Notes: generated from the letters alone by a model not told the origin. A stretch of DNA of 64,000 bases from Brevibacillus_H ginsengisoli (GCF_050113715.1 NZ_JBNJQR010000001.1:1-64000), one strand, 5' to 3'; shown: positions 23,319 to 32,560, counted from the stretch's first letter. Translations and numbers: made by a program.

Positions 23319-24032
23319 TTAGTGATGATATTCACGAGTGTTCCCCTTTTTATCGACAAACAACGTTCCGTCTGCTTGAATCTCCGCATAGAAGACCTCG
23401 TTTAATGAATGAATACCGTGCTTGCTTAACTCCTGATGGAGCCACTCCTTGCTTAGGTTAAATTCCTGCAGATTCTTCTCGACAATTTGGCTGTCCACGA
23501 TAATCTCCGAAGGAAAAACTTTGACTGCTGGTTTTTGTATCCCCAGGTCGTCCCTAGTTACACTCTCCGCACCCTTTGTCTTCATGACGCTCAACTGACC
23601 ATTGGGTTCAAGAATAGCGTAGGCAACATCCCTAAGTGAAAAGACGTCTTCTTTGCGCAACATCATGCTCAAGTCATCCATGTTCAGTCTGCACTGTCTT
23701 AACGCGTCTTCCATGATTTCGCCCTTTTTGATCACGATCGTCGGCTGACCATCCAGTAGAACCCTCGCTTTACTGGATTTAAGGCTGATATACTCGACAA
23801 GAACGGTTAATAAGGACCACAAGGAAAGTGAAAGGATTCCTTCGATAAAATTAATATTTTCATTGATGATCATAGCGGAGGTAATGGAGCCAATTGTAAT
23901 TCCTGTCACGTAGGTAAAAAAAGTAACATTGCTCAGTTGCTTTTTTCCAAGCACCCGAGTCAGAAGAAGGATCACCATAAATCCAACACATGTCTTAATA
24001 GCTATTTCAAGAAATCGAATATCGTGTCCCAT
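23319..24032 (-). CDS. DUF421 family membrane protein (YetF-like)
   Basis: This 237-residue protein has three hydrophobic segments in the first 85 residues (VGFMVILLLTRVLGKKQL typical of DUF421) and a cytosolic C-terminal part with DUF421 features (VLLDGQPTIVIKKGEI, LRQCRLNMDDLSMMLR). In Bacillus, YetF, YrbG and similar proteins have this architecture; YetF is linked to spore-envelope or germinant-related roles in some species, but function is not settled. ATG start, monocistronic, own terminator. Confidence 0.88.
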   Translation of the reverse strand: MGHDIRFLEIAIKTCVGFMVILLLTRVLGKKQLSNVTFFTYVTGITIGSITSAMIINENINFIEGILSLSLWSLLTVLVEYISLKSSKARVLLDGQPTIVIKKGEIMEDALRQCRLNMDDLSMMLRKEDVFSLRDVAYAILEPNGQLSVMKTKGAESVTRDDLGIQKPAVKVFPSEIIVDSQIVEKNLQEFNLSKEWLHQELSKHGIHSLNEVFYAEIQADGTLFVDKKGNTREYHH

Positions 24033-24143
24033 CGAAAATCCCCCAAAAGGAAGTATACAATTAGTATGACCATCTAATGGAGGATGCCCAAATAATGATT
24101 GGTTTAGACTTTACGATTACAAAATTTTGGGCAGTGAAGCCAA

Positions 24144-24911
24144 TTAAAGGTCGGCCAATTTCAAGATAATCGGACAATGATCGCTGCCAGTCACGTGTGC
24201 GTCTATTTGCGCGTCAAGTAATGAAGGAGCAAGACGCGCAGAGGCGAGGAAGTAATCGATTCGCCATCCGACATTGCGCTCTCTTACTTTTGGCATTTGA
24301 GACCACCAGGTGTAAGCGTCCGCCCGGTCCGGATAGAAATAGCGGAAGGTGTCAAGGAATCCAGCACCAAGTAATTGGGTCATCTTGTCACGTTCTTCTG
24401 GAGTAAAACCGGAGTTATTCCGGTTGGATTTCGCATTTTTCAAGTCTATTTCTTGATGGGCCACATTCAGATCGCCACAAATAATAACCGGTTTATGGTT
24501 GTCTAATTGTAAAAGGTAGTGGCGAAACCGATCCTCCCACTCCAGCCGATAGTCCAGCCTAGACAAATCACGCTTCGCATTGGGAGTGTATACCGTAACA
24601 AAATAGAAATGTTCGAATTCCAGCGTAATAATCCGGCCTTCAGGTTCTTCATTCTCTTCCAATCCATAGCGTACCGATAGTGGTTTGATCTTTGTGAAGA
24701 CAGCCGTTCCGGAATACCCCTTCTTAACAGCGTAATTCCAGTACTGAAAATATTCCGCTCCTATGTCCAGTTGAATTTGTCCTTCCTGCAATTTCGTTTC
24801 TTGAACACAGAAAATATCGGCGTCCATCTCGGTGAAATATTCGTTAAACCCTTTATTGACACAGGCTCTAAGTCCGTTTACATTCCATGATACAAACTTC
24901 ATTGTGGTCAT
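24144..24911 (-). CDS. exoA: Exodeoxyribonuclease III / AP endonuclease ExoA
   Basis: This 255-residue protein of the Xth/ExoA family cleaves DNA at abasic sites and trims 3' ends in base-excision repair. Active-site blocks are visible: SWNVNGLRA (6-14), QETKLQ (36-41), GYSGTAVFTK, TVYTPNAKRDLSRL, GDLNVAHQEIDL and the C-terminal TGSDHCPIIL with the catalytic Asp-His. Length is normal. It starts at ATG with a purine-rich site (aaggaga), and is monocistronic. In Bacillus, ExoA contributes to spore DNA repair. Confidence 0.96.
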   Translation of the reverse strand: MTTMKFVSWNVNGLRACVNKGFNEYFTEMDADIFCVQETKLQEGQIQLDIGAEYFQYWNYAVKKGYSGTAVFTKIKPLSVRYGLEENEEPEGRIITLEFEHFYFVTVYTPNAKRDLSRLDYRLEWEDRFRHYLLQLDNHKPVIICGDLNVAHQEIDLKNAKSNRNNSGFTPEERDKMTQLLGAGFLDTFRYFYPDRADAYTWWSQMPKVRERNVGWRIDYFLASARLAPSLLDAQIDAHVTGSDHCPIILKLADL

Positions 24912-25061
24912 TCTCCTTGCAACGATGGTTGGTTTATGTCTAGTATACTATCATAGTTAGGCCAAAGCTTCGAAAAATAAGATCCAGCGAGTGAATCGTT
25001 TATGACGTAGAACTTACAGAATAATACATAGGAAATCGAACAGAAAAGAGGAGGAACAATA

Positions 25062-25496
25062 ATGGTTCAATCGATCGTTCACATTGCTTTAGTAGTAAAA
25101 GACTATGATGAGGCAATAGAGTTTTATACAAAGAAGCTAAATTTTACATTAGTCGAAGATACGTATCAGCCGGAGCAAAACAAACGGTGGGTAGTAGTGT
25201 CGCCTCCTGGTTCAGTCGGCACAACAATTTTACTAGCGAGAGCGTCTAAACCTGAGCAAGAGCCCTTTATTGGCAATCAGTCAGGCGGTAGAGTATTTCT
25301 TTTCTTAAATACCGATGATTTTTGGAGAGATTATAATGAAATGATTTCAAGAGGAATAGAATTTGTGAGGGAACCAAAAGAGCAATCCTATGGAATGGTG
25401 GCCGTATTTAAGGATCTTTACGGGAATTTGTGGGACTTGTTGCAATTAAATGATGATCACCCAATCGCCCAAAGAACGAAGCAGAATGAAGTTTAA
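25062..25496 (+). CDS. VOC/glyoxalase family protein
   Basis: This 144-residue vicinal-oxygen-chelate fold protein has metal-site candidates His6 (IVHIAL), a mid Glu/Gln and a C-terminal segment (MVAVFKDLYGNLWDLLQ) typical of lactoylglutathione-lyase-like or bleomycin-resistance-like members. Start ATG with gaggagg. It is monocistronic with a strong terminator. The catalysed reaction is not predictable; many paralogues are uncharacterised. Confidence 0.88.
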   Translation: MVQSIVHIALVVKDYDEAIEFYTKKLNFTLVEDTYQPEQNKRWVVVSPPGSVGTTILLARASKPEQEPFIGNQSGGRVFLFLNTDDFWRDYNEMISRGIEFVREPKEQSYGMVAVFKDLYGNLWDLLQLNDDHPIAQRTKQNEV

Positions 25497-25501
25497 ACAA
25501 T

Positions 25502-25545
25502 AAAGCCCGCTACTTTTACAGATAGAAAAGGTAGCGGGCTTATCT
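25502..25545 (+). terminator. Terminator after the VOC gene
   Basis: The stem aagcccgctac (25503-25513) with gtagcgggctt (25531-25541), extended inward by actttt/aaaagg, is followed by tatc. It also faces the convergent small secreted-protein gene. Confidence 0.8.
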
Positions 25546-25585
25546 ATGTAGGTAGTGACTTTGTTGATAATTGCAAATGTTTTAA

Positions 25586-25906
25586 TTAAAACAATGCAAT
25601 TGGTGGGTCAATCGCTAAAACGGGCTTTCCATCAACAGTTAGCCAAATGTAATAGTGATCAATTTCTTTTCCAGTTTTTGCTTCGCGCTTAGCAATTAAG
25701 GCTTCTTGAAATTGAAAAGATCTTTGAGCAGTCTCTTCTCCCAAAGGAAACTTATTAAGTCCCATTGCATCGGCAAAATGTCTAGCTTTGTCGATAGGAA
25801 TCTCAATGTACTTGTCATATTGCGGCAAATACTCAGCTCCAGCAACTCCCATACCAAGAGACATCACAAGCATTACAGATGTTAAAACGACTCCTAATTT
25901 CTTCAT
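25586..25906 (-). CDS. Small secreted protein of unknown function
   Basis: This 106-residue protein has a clear signal peptide (MKKLGVVLTSVMLVMSLGMG, cleavage near AGA-EY at 24). The mature part (82 residues) is rich in charged residues and ends in a possible beta hairpin (HYYIWLTVDGKPVLAIDPPIALF). I do not recognise it. Start ATG with aggaaat. It lies 15 bases after the HD-GYP gene on the same strand and is probably its operon partner. It could be an exported partner or an unrelated passenger. Confidence 0.7.
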   Translation of the reverse strand: MKKLGVVLTSVMLVMSLGMGVAGAEYLPQYDKYIEIPIDKARHFADAMGLNKFPLGEETAQRSFQFQEALIAKREAKTGKEIDHYYIWLTVDGKPVLAIDPPIALF

Positions 25907-25921
25907 CGCATTTCCTCCAAA

Positions 25922-26821
25922 TTAGTTTAATTTTTCCTTTAAAGAGAGAAAAACTTTTACTACTTCAGGGTTGTACATGGTGCCGCTGCAACGTTTGATT
26001 TCTTCCAGTGCTGCTTCTTTCGTCCGACCCTTTTGGTAGATTCTATCGGTTGTCATGGCATCATAAGAGTCTACTATGGAAATAATTTCCGCTTCGATAG
26101 CTATTTTATCACCAGTTAGGCCTTTGGGATAGCCTTTTCCATCGTATCTTTCATGATGTTGTTCGACAATTTCCCCTGCTTTTTTTAATAATGGAAGATT
26201 TGTTTCTTCTAGAATTTCTCTTCCGTAGGTGGTATGCAACTTCATAATCTCCCACTCTTCACTGGTTAACTTGCCGGGTTTCTGGAGAATGGTTAATGGA
26301 ACTTTTACCTTGCCAACATCATGAAAGAAGGAAGAAAGATTAAGTTTGACCAACTGATTGGGGTCAAGCCCCATTTGTTCGCCTACCATCATAGACATTT
26401 GCGCAATTCGGTAGCAATGATCCGCTGTGTATCCATCTTTTTCTTCGATGGCGACGGCAAGATCCATTGTTTTTTTGTTTGCGTGGCTATATATATGAAA
26501 AACGGGGCGAGAGGAAATATATAAGAACTCAGTTTCTTCCTCCGCATGAAAAATCAAAGAATTGGTAACAGGGCATTCAAAGTAAGAATCACCAGCAACA
26601 AGAATTCTTTCACCTTTCTCAGTCTGGAGTCGAAGTTTACCAGAAAGAAGCGTTATATGCTCCAGGGCATCCCATCCTTCTTGTGGAGTTAACCCCCACT
26701 TACCATCTGCTTCTAGTTTATGGTGAATGATTTCCGTTCCATCACCTGAACTGATAAGAGAAACCTCCAGCTTTTTCATCTGGACGGTCTCGATAAATTG
26801 GCCTCTGTTTACGATGGACAT
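25922..26821 (-). CDS. HD-GYP phosphodiesterase with cupin-like N-terminus
   Basis: This 299-residue protein has residues 1-115 looking like a small beta-rich cupin-type domain (LEHITLLSGKLRLQTEKGERILVAGD). The C-terminal HD-GYP domain has HDVGKVKVP, the downstream HTTYGREIL, and HHERYDGKGYP. The HD and GYP motifs are intact, so c-di-GMP hydrolysis is likely. The ATG at 26821 was preferred to 26830 because the ggaggtgt site then has normal spacing. It is one of four c-di-GMP enzymes in this 11-kb stretch. Confidence 0.88.
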   Translation of the reverse strand: MSIVNRGQFIETVQMKKLEVSLISSGDGTEIIHHKLEADGKWGLTPQEGWDALEHITLLSGKLRLQTEKGERILVAGDSYFECPVTNSLIFHAEEETEFLYISSRPVFHIYSHANKKTMDLAVAIEEKDGYTADHCYRIAQMSMMVGEQMGLDPNQLVKLNLSSFFHDVGKVKVPLTILQKPGKLTSEEWEIMKLHTTYGREILEETNLPLLKKAGEIVEQHHERYDGKGYPKGLTGDKIAIEAEIISIVDSYDAMTTDRIYQKGRTKEAALEEIKRCSGTMYNPEVVKVFLSLKEKLN

Positions 26822-27238
26822 AACATACACCTCCAGGAAGACACTATGAGTTTTTACTCGGAATTACGATAGAGTCGAATTTTGCAATTAAAAAAATTCT
26901 GTCAATAGCTAATATTACCACAGAAAATAGCAATCGGTTTAGATGGATACATACTGAAATAGAAACCGTTCGAAAGGCAGGGGTCTTTCGTATGATTTGG
27001 CTTCGTTGGACAAAAAAGAGGTAGTCCTGAACTCCTGTTCTTAGCATTAGAATCATCGCGATAGTAATAATTTTATTACGAAAAATTGCAACAAAATGTT
27101 TTATTTGGTATTTTTAGGGTTGGATGATCATGAAATAAATAGGGAAGATTCGTTGGAAAACTGCCGGAGACACCGCAATTGGGGGTTATCCAATCAAGGA
27201 TTATGATAACTGGCTGAAAAGCAGGTAGGAGAATGCTC
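26822..27238. other. Intergenic region with a possible coding scrap
   Basis: About 400 A+T-rich bases separate divergent genes. A minus-strand frame of 70 codons (26844-27056) lacks a convincing ribosome site or family and is probably not a gene. At 27148-27228 on the + strand a start-less frame reads RWKTAGDTAIGGYPIKDYDN and a few more residues, which looks protein-like and may be the tail of a lost gene. Confidence 0.3.
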
Positions 27239-27607
27239 ATGATGATTGACATTCTAGTAATTAACGAATTGCAGTGGTTTTATGATGGTCAAGTGGTTAG
27301 TCCAGCAGTCCAAAATGTGTTTGAAGCCAAGTACTATGAAAACGTAAAAAGAGTTGTCGCTTTAGTTGGCGACAACTGGGATCGTCCAGAATATTTGATC
27401 GGCTTTGATTTGGAGGGGAATCAGGTCTTCTCTGCCCAAAGCCCCCAAGGCTTCTTATTCGAATATCTAACTTCGCATCAAGAAGCGGATATCGCCGTGA
27501 TTTGCGGAGTTGTGGATATTGAACAGGGGAACGAAGCTTGGTCAGATTTTTATTTCGCTGTGAATGATCAAACCGGTGAATTAAACAAAATTAGCCCTGC
27601 GAGGTAA
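27239..27607 (+). CDS. Hypothetical protein
   Basis: This 122-residue soluble acidic protein has no signal peptide or membrane segment. I do not recognise a family. The sequence alternates short beta-like stretches (VVALVGDNW, YLIGFDLEGNQVFSA) and ends SDFYFAVNDQTGEL, in style like immunity or SMI1/KNR4-type proteins, but no motif supports that. ATG 27239 is favoured over 27233 by the spacing to ggtagga. The gene is followed at once by a convergent zinc-ribbon gene. Confidence 0.6.
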   Translation: MMIDILVINELQWFYDGQVVSPAVQNVFEAKYYENVKRVVALVGDNWDRPEYLIGFDLEGNQVFSAQSPQGFLFEYLTSHQEADIAVICGVVDIEQGNEAWSDFYFAVNDQTGELNKISPAR

Positions 27608-27611
27608 GTAA

Positions 27612-27797
27612 CTAGTTTTTACTTGCTGGCTTCCTCGGTCTTCTTACCAACTCTCCCCCGCAATTGGGACAAACGCAATTCATATCTTCCGTACAGGCAG
27701 AGCAAAAGGTACATTCGTAGGTACAGATATACGCGAGTGAATTGCCCTCAAGTGGAGAATTACAACGCTCACATTTTTTTCTCATTTCCAACGCCAC
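27612..27797 (-). CDS. DUF1272 family zinc-ribbon protein
   Basis: This 61-residue protein starts MALEMRKKCERC and contains four CxxC-type knuckles (CERC, CTYEC, CSAC, CPNC), matching the small DUF1272 family. It most likely binds one or two zinc ions. Role unknown. The stop lies 4 bases from the stop of the convergent hypothetical gene. No clear ribosome site was resolved. Confidence 0.85.
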   Translation of the reverse strand: MALEMRKKCERCNSPLEGNSLAYICTYECTFCSACTEDMNCVCPNCGGELVRRPRKPASKN

Positions 27798-27995
27798 TAT
27801 AATCAGCCGCCCTCTCTCTATGTTTTCCGCAGAAATATAACATGTTTACAAGTTTTTTATAAGGGACAGTTTGTTCATACTAACGGGGGACAGTAAAGAC
27901 TAGCGAATTCGTGTAAAAGTAAGATACAATCATCCCATACACAGAAGACAAAACCTGGTCAATGCGACTAGGTTTTGTTCTGGGAGGATGCGAAC

Positions 27996-28841
27996 GTGAT
28001 CAAAGCAATTGACGCACACATTCACTTGGATAAATATGATGAACCGTTTCATTTGACGGACATGAATTCTGAGGCTGTGACCCTACAAGCAGCTCAGCTG
28101 GTAAAAGGACTGGCCACAAGCCCAATCAAAGCACTGATTGCCGTTTCGATGAATCAGCGTTCTTGCTTGACGGTGCGACGGCTTCAGCAGCAGTTTCCAA
28201 AACAAGTTTTTGCGGCTTACGGCTATCATCCGGAACAAGAGCTGCCGAGTGAAGCGGAGTTGAACTGGATCTGTGACTTCATCCGAGCGAATCGGCAGGA
28301 GATTGTAGCTATTGGGGAAGTAGGGCTTCCGTATTATAAGCGCACCGAAGCGGAGCAAACCGGACAGGCATTTACAATCGAGCCGTACTGTCAGCTGCTA
28401 GAGCAATTCATCCAATTGAGCAAGGAAGTCAATAAACCAATAGTAATGCATGCGGTTTATGAAGACGCCGATATCGCCTGTGACTTGTTGGAGAAGCATC
28501 AGGTGTCAGCCGCTCATTTTCACTGGTTTAAAGGGAGCGATTCGACGATTACCCGGATGATCCGTAATGGCTACAGAGTCTCTATCACGCCGGATGTTCT
28601 CTATGAAGAAGAGATTCAAGCTCTCGTCAGTAAATATCCGCTAGAATTACTGATGGCTGAGACAGATGGGCCGTGGCCGTTCGAAGGCCCGTTTAGCGGA
28701 TTGATGACACATCCTCGAATGGTTATCGATGTGATTCAACGAATAGCTGAGCTTAAAGGGCTTTCGATCGATGAAACGGCCAGAACCATTTTTGCCAATA
28801 CCCAGCAATTTTATCAGCTTCCTTGGGATGGACAAGAATAG
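27996..28841 (+). CDS. TatD-like metal-dependent hydrolase
   Basis: This 281-residue TIM-barrel amidohydrolase of the TatD type has metal ligands in AHIHLDKY (HxH near residue 8), GEVGLPYY (Glu near 108), His in VMHAVYEDA, HFHWF and MAETDGPW. TatD enzymes act as metal-dependent DNases; this branch is less studied, so the substrate is uncertain. GTG start at 27996 is chosen for the gggagg site; a longer frame from 27975 lacks one. Its TAG abuts the stop of the convergent GGDEF gene with no bases between. Confidence 0.85.
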   Translation: MIKAIDAHIHLDKYDEPFHLTDMNSEAVTLQAAQLVKGLATSPIKALIAVSMNQRSCLTVRRLQQQFPKQVFAAYGYHPEQELPSEAELNWICDFIRANRQEIVAIGEVGLPYYKRTEAEQTGQAFTIEPYCQLLEQFIQLSKEVNKPIVMHAVYEDADIACDLLEKHQVSAAHFHWFKGSDSTITRMIRNGYRVSITPDVLYEEEIQALVSKYPLELLMAETDGPWPFEGPFSGLMTHPRMVIDVIQRIAELKGLSIDETARTIFANTQQFYQLPWDGQE

Positions 28842-29504
28842 TTACATAGGAGTCTCTATGGATTGCAAGCACACCGTTTTATACTCGCGTTTACTATCGT
28901 ACATGTGAAGGTCCGCCATGTGAATGAGATCATCAAGAGTGCTGGCGTCGCGCGGATAAACGGAGACGCCGATAGAAGCGGTAATATTTATGCGAAATAA
29001 GTTGGTAAGCCGCTCTAATTCCTCATGAATCTGTAAGACGGATGCAGCCGTCTCTTCTTCATTCACATCTGGAATGACAATGAGAAACTCGTCACCACCC
29101 CATCTGGAGACAAGACTTCCTTTTGGAAGGTTGCAACTCAGGATTGTGGCCACATTTTTTAAAACATGGTCGCCAAAAAGATGACCGTATTCATCGTTGA
29201 TTAATTTGAAGTCATTGACGTCCACGACGATCATGCTCACTTCTCTGTCTTGCTTTTTCATCGTGTTGAGGAGCTTCATGACCATCTCGGTTAAATAACG
29301 TCTGTTATAAACTCCTGTCAGTCCATCATGTTCCGAGTAGTATTTGGCACGATCATACTGTTTGCCTAGAAACCAGGCTACCAGCAAGTAAGTTATGTCG
29401 ATCAAGTAGATAAACATCCCTACAGCTTGGAAGTCGCTAGAAAAATAGGCAGCTAAAGTAAACAAACAAATGAGTGTTAAAGTGAACCGTCCCGTATATT
29501 TCAT
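28842..29504 (-). CDS. Membrane GGDEF diguanylate cyclase
   Basis: This 220-residue protein has two hydrophobic segments (about 7-25, 30-48) followed by a GGDEF domain (about 60-215) with an intact RWGGDEF active site and YSEHDGLTGVYNRRYL start. It should make c-di-GMP. No RxxD inhibitory site is apparent five residues before GGDEF. ATG 29504 has agaggtg; the frame from 29525 does not. The short N-terminus is a membrane anchor rather than a ligand domain. Confidence 0.9.
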   Translation of the reverse strand: MKYTGRFTLTLICLFTLAAYFSSDFQAVGMFIYLIDITYLLVAWFLGKQYDRAKYYSEHDGLTGVYNRRYLTEMVMKLLNTMKKQDREVSMIVVDVNDFKLINDEYGHLFGDHVLKNVATILSCNLPKGSLVSRWGGDEFLIVIPDVNEEETAASVLQIHEELERLTNLFRINITASIGVSVYPRDASTLDDLIHMADLHMYDSKREYKTVCLQSIETPM

Positions 29505-29799
29505 TTCCACACCTCTTTTCGGCAACCCGGCTGTCGTTGGCTTTTAAAAACCATTAGACCCGCAGCTTTGCGTCCACACCTTTCGATGAGTTTGCTATTT
29601 TCGAAGAATATCATTCGATTAGGGACTATATTCCTAATTATACACTGCTTATATGTGTTATAAAATACCTATTAAAATGTTTTTTAATAAAAAAATGCAG
29701 AAAAACTCTCAGTGATTCTAATGACCAAAATAGGAATTTAGTATATATTAAAAATGCAGAATATTGCCCCAGTCTTCAGCCTCGGAGGATCCTTACAAG

Positions 29800-31842
29800 A
29801 TGGAACAGGACGTACAACTATATAAGAAAGTGCTTAATCATTTAGTGGAAGGCCTTATGATTACGAACCAATCAGGACTCATCACGTATGTCAATCCGGC
29901 TTTTACGGATGTTACGGGTTATTCTTTTGATGAAGTGATTGGTCAGAATCCTCGTTTTCTCAAATCGGATTTGCATGATCAAGGTTTTTACAACGAAATG
30001 TGGAAGGGTATTGCGAATCTAGATCGCTGGGAAGGTGAGATTTGGAACAAACGCAAGAATGGCGACGTGTATCTTGAGCATCTCATCATAACGGCCCTTC
30101 GCGATGAAAGTGGAAATGTTGCCCATTACATAGGATTACTGTCTGATATCACCACCAAACGAAAAGTTGAAAACTCTTTGTGGCAGAGCACGCATGCCTT
30201 GAAGGCTGTTATAGAGGCGTCTCCTATCGCGGTCATTACTCTTGATCAGGATCAAAAAGTCACCATTTGGAATCCGGCGGCGGAAGAGATATTTGGTTGG
30301 AAGAGAGAAGAAATTGTTCACCAACCGTATCCCCTGATCGCTCAAGAGAATAAGAAGGAATTTGCAAAAATATTCGATGATGTTATGCTCCGAAACAAAA
30401 AGTTCACGGGACTTGAAGTGCAAAGGCTGACCAAAGATGGTTTCCTGAAGTGGGTGAGTCTTTCTACAGCTAAGTTGTCTGATAATGAAAACAATACCAC
30501 TGGATTTATCGCTATGTTTAAAGATATAACGGATAGCAAGCTGGCAGAAGCGCGAATTAATTTTATGGCACTTCACGATGAATTGACGCATTTGCCAAAC
30601 CGACGGGCGTTAAAAGAACGAATCGATGAAATCGTCATTTCGACAACGGATCAAAACAAGACCTATACGATTTTGTTTATCGACATTGATCACTTCAAAA
30701 AGGTAAATGACTCCTTAGGCCATCAATATGGGGATACCCTTCTGATTTCTTTGGCCAATCGGATGAGCCGCTGCCTTGGGATAAATGATCGTTTGTTTCG
30801 CATTGGCGGAGATGAGTTTGCCGTGCTTTTATCTGATGTGGAGTCAGAACAGGAGATTGGTGAGATCGCGCAGAAAATCATCAACTGTATTGAAGAGCCT
30901 GTGATTGAGCAGGGTTATGAGTTTCATCTCTCCTGCAGCATCGGAATCGCCGTCTATCCGAACGACGGAACCGATACGGAGACGCTATTGGTCAACGCGG
31001 ATACGGCCTTGTATCGAATTAAGGATAAAGGAAGCCATTATCAATTCTATAAGCCCAATATGAATGAAAAAGCACAAGAGCGAATCGTTATCGAAAACGA
31101 TTTGTACCGTGCGTTGGAGCGTCATGAATTTGAGCTGTACTATCAGCCGCAAATTCATGTGAAGACCGGTAAAGTCGTCGGAGCGGAAGCTTTGATCCGC
31201 TGGAACCATCCCAAATGGGGACTCGTGTCACCCGCGCAGTTTATCCCGTTGGCAGAGGAAACCGGCTTAATTATACCGATTGGCGTTTGGGTGATGCGGA
31301 CGGCTTGCCGCCAGTTAAAAGAATGGAATGAAGGAAGGATGGAGCCGATCTCGATTGCGGTGAATCTTTCTTCCAAACAGTTCATGAAGCATAACCTCAT
31401 CTCTACGGTGAAGTTCATTCTGGAGGAGAGCTTGTGCAACCCGAATTATCTGGAGCTGGAGATTACGGAGAGCATGGCGATGGATGTCAGTCATACGATG
31501 AATACCCTACAAGAACTAAAACAGCTTGGGGTCCAAATCGGCATGGATGACTTTGGAACGGGCTACAGCTCGCTTCATTATCTCAAACGTTTGCCAATCG
31601 ACAAATTAAAGATAGACCAATCCTTCCTGAAGGAGATTACGCAGGGAGGCAACGATGCGGCCATTGTCGCAACGATTATCTCTATGGCGCACAACCTGAA
31701 TCTCAAAGTGACGGCAGAAGGCGTAGAGACCGAGGAACAGCTGCAATTTTTGCGGGAGCATCACTGTGAAGAGGCGCAAGGGTATTTGTTTAGCCGACCG
31801 ATTCCGGCAATGGAGTTTTCCAACAAGTTCTTATTGATCTAA
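29800..31842 (+). CDS. PAS-PAS-GGDEF-EAL signalling protein
   Basis: This 680-residue soluble protein has two PAS domains (about 10-125 and 135-255), then GGDEF (about 265-430, motif RIGGDEF intact) and EAL (about 440-680, motif EALIRW intact, with TESMAMD and DDFGTGYSSL). It could make or break down c-di-GMP; many such hybrids have one dominant activity. The frame extends upstream to a TTG at 29764; ATG 29800 has ggagga and is preferred. Terminator downstream. Confidence 0.92.
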   Translation: MEQDVQLYKKVLNHLVEGLMITNQSGLITYVNPAFTDVTGYSFDEVIGQNPRFLKSDLHDQGFYNEMWKGIANLDRWEGEIWNKRKNGDVYLEHLIITALRDESGNVAHYIGLLSDITTKRKVENSLWQSTHALKAVIEASPIAVITLDQDQKVTIWNPAAEEIFGWKREEIVHQPYPLIAQENKKEFAKIFDDVMLRNKKFTGLEVQRLTKDGFLKWVSLSTAKLSDNENNTTGFIAMFKDITDSKLAEARINFMALHDELTHLPNRRALKERIDEIVISTTDQNKTYTILFIDIDHFKKVNDSLGHQYGDTLLISLANRMSRCLGINDRLFRIGGDEFAVLLSDVESEQEIGEIAQKIINCIEEPVIEQGYEFHLSCSIGIAVYPNDGTDTETLLVNADTALYRIKDKGSHYQFYKPNMNEKAQERIVIENDLYRALERHEFELYYQPQIHVKTGKVVGAEALIRWNHPKWGLVSPAQFIPLAEETGLIIPIGVWVMRTACRQLKEWNEGRMEPISIAVNLSSKQFMKHNLISTVKFILEESLCNPNYLELEITESMAMDVSHTMNTLQELKQLGVQIGMDDFGTGYSSLHYLKRLPIDKLKIDQSFLKEITQGGNDAAIVATIISMAHNLNLKVTAEGVETEEQLQFLREHHCEEAQGYLFSRPIPAMEFSNKFLLI

Positions 31843-31854
31843 TATCATTCAATG

Positions 31855-31897
31855 AAAAAAGAGACTCGTTCTTGCTTAGGCAGGAAGCGGGTCTTTT
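31855..31897 (+). terminator. Terminator after the GGDEF-EAL gene
   Basis: An A-tract, an imperfect stem (agactcgttcttgc with gaagcgggtct) and a T-run start about 13 bases after the stop. Confidence 0.75.
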
Positions 31898-31938
31898 TTG
31901 CTTACCTTTGGACAAGTACTTAAATTTTAAAAAGTAGC

Positions 31939-31985
31939 TTGACAAAAGTAAGTAACATAACTTATTATACTTACATAAAGTAAGT
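31939..31985 (+). promoter_or_regulatory. Promoter and two-dyad operator of the doxX-like gene
   Basis: -35 TTGACA (31939-31944) and -10 TATTAT (31963-31968) are 18 bases apart. Two dyads overlay the promoter: TAAGT-N6-ACTTA (31949-31964) in the spacer and ACTTAC-ataaa-GTAAGT (31969-31985) just after the -10. Such placement means repression by a dimeric regulator. HxlR/MarR-type quinone or thiol regulators control DoxX genes in Bacillus; none is encoded adjacent. Confidence 0.7.
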
Positions 31986-32024
31986 TAAATACTTTTCACT
32001 CATTCATAAAGGAGAGGAATTATC

Positions 32025-32411
32025 ATGATGAATCTAGGTCTTTTAATCATTCGTTTGGTTGTAGGTTTAACCTTCGCGGGGCACGGCACACAGAAGTTGT
32101 TTGGCTGGTTCGGCGGATATGGCTTGAAAGGAACTGGCGGTTGGTTGGAATCAATCGGCGTCAAACCAGGAGTCCTGATGGCCGCCATTGCCGGATTACT
32201 TGAGCTTGCTGGCGGTTTGTTCTTCGCAGCTGGCGTATTTACGTGGGTGGCTGCACTTTTCATTGTCATGACGATGTTGGTCGCAATTGTAAAGGTTCAT
32301 GGCAAAAACGGTTACTGGGTAACGACGAACGGATTTGAGTACAATCTGATGTTAATCGCCGTTGCTGTGGGTGTCGCCCTCATCGGTCCTGGCGCATACG
32401 TTTTGTTTTAA
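32025..32411 (+). CDS. DoxX family membrane protein
   Basis: This 128-residue protein with four membrane segments has the DoxX hallmark FAGHGTQKLFGWFGGYGLKG (18-37). Relatives in Bacillus (CatD, MhqP, YfiD) belong to thiol/quinone stress responses, but their biochemical role is unclear. Start ATG with ggagagg. It is driven by a strong promoter with two operator dyads and ends in a terminator. Confidence 0.92.
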   Translation: MMNLGLLIIRLVVGLTFAGHGTQKLFGWFGGYGLKGTGGWLESIGVKPGVLMAAIAGLLELAGGLFFAAGVFTWVAALFIVMTMLVAIVKVHGKNGYWVTTNGFEYNLMLIAVAVGVALIGPGAYVLF

Positions 32412-32423
32412 TATCTAATCCAC

Positions 32424-32466
32424 AAACAAGAGCCGCTTCGCATGGAGTAGGCTCTTGTTTTTTTGC
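32424..32466 (+). terminator. Terminator after the doxX-like gene
   Basis: An 11-bp stem (aaacaagagcc with ggctcttgttt) is followed by a long T-run. Confidence 0.9.
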
Positions 32467-32560
32467 CATGGTTTGACAAGGGGATCATGCATATTAATAA
32501 TGGTCTTGTTACATATGAATAGAAACAGTCGATAATCCTCTATGTAAAGGTGGGATACAG

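Noticed and set aside
26844..27056. A 70-codon minus-strand frame upstream of the HD-GYP gene
   Set aside because: No convincing ribosome site, no family, mixed composition; more likely part of the leader region.
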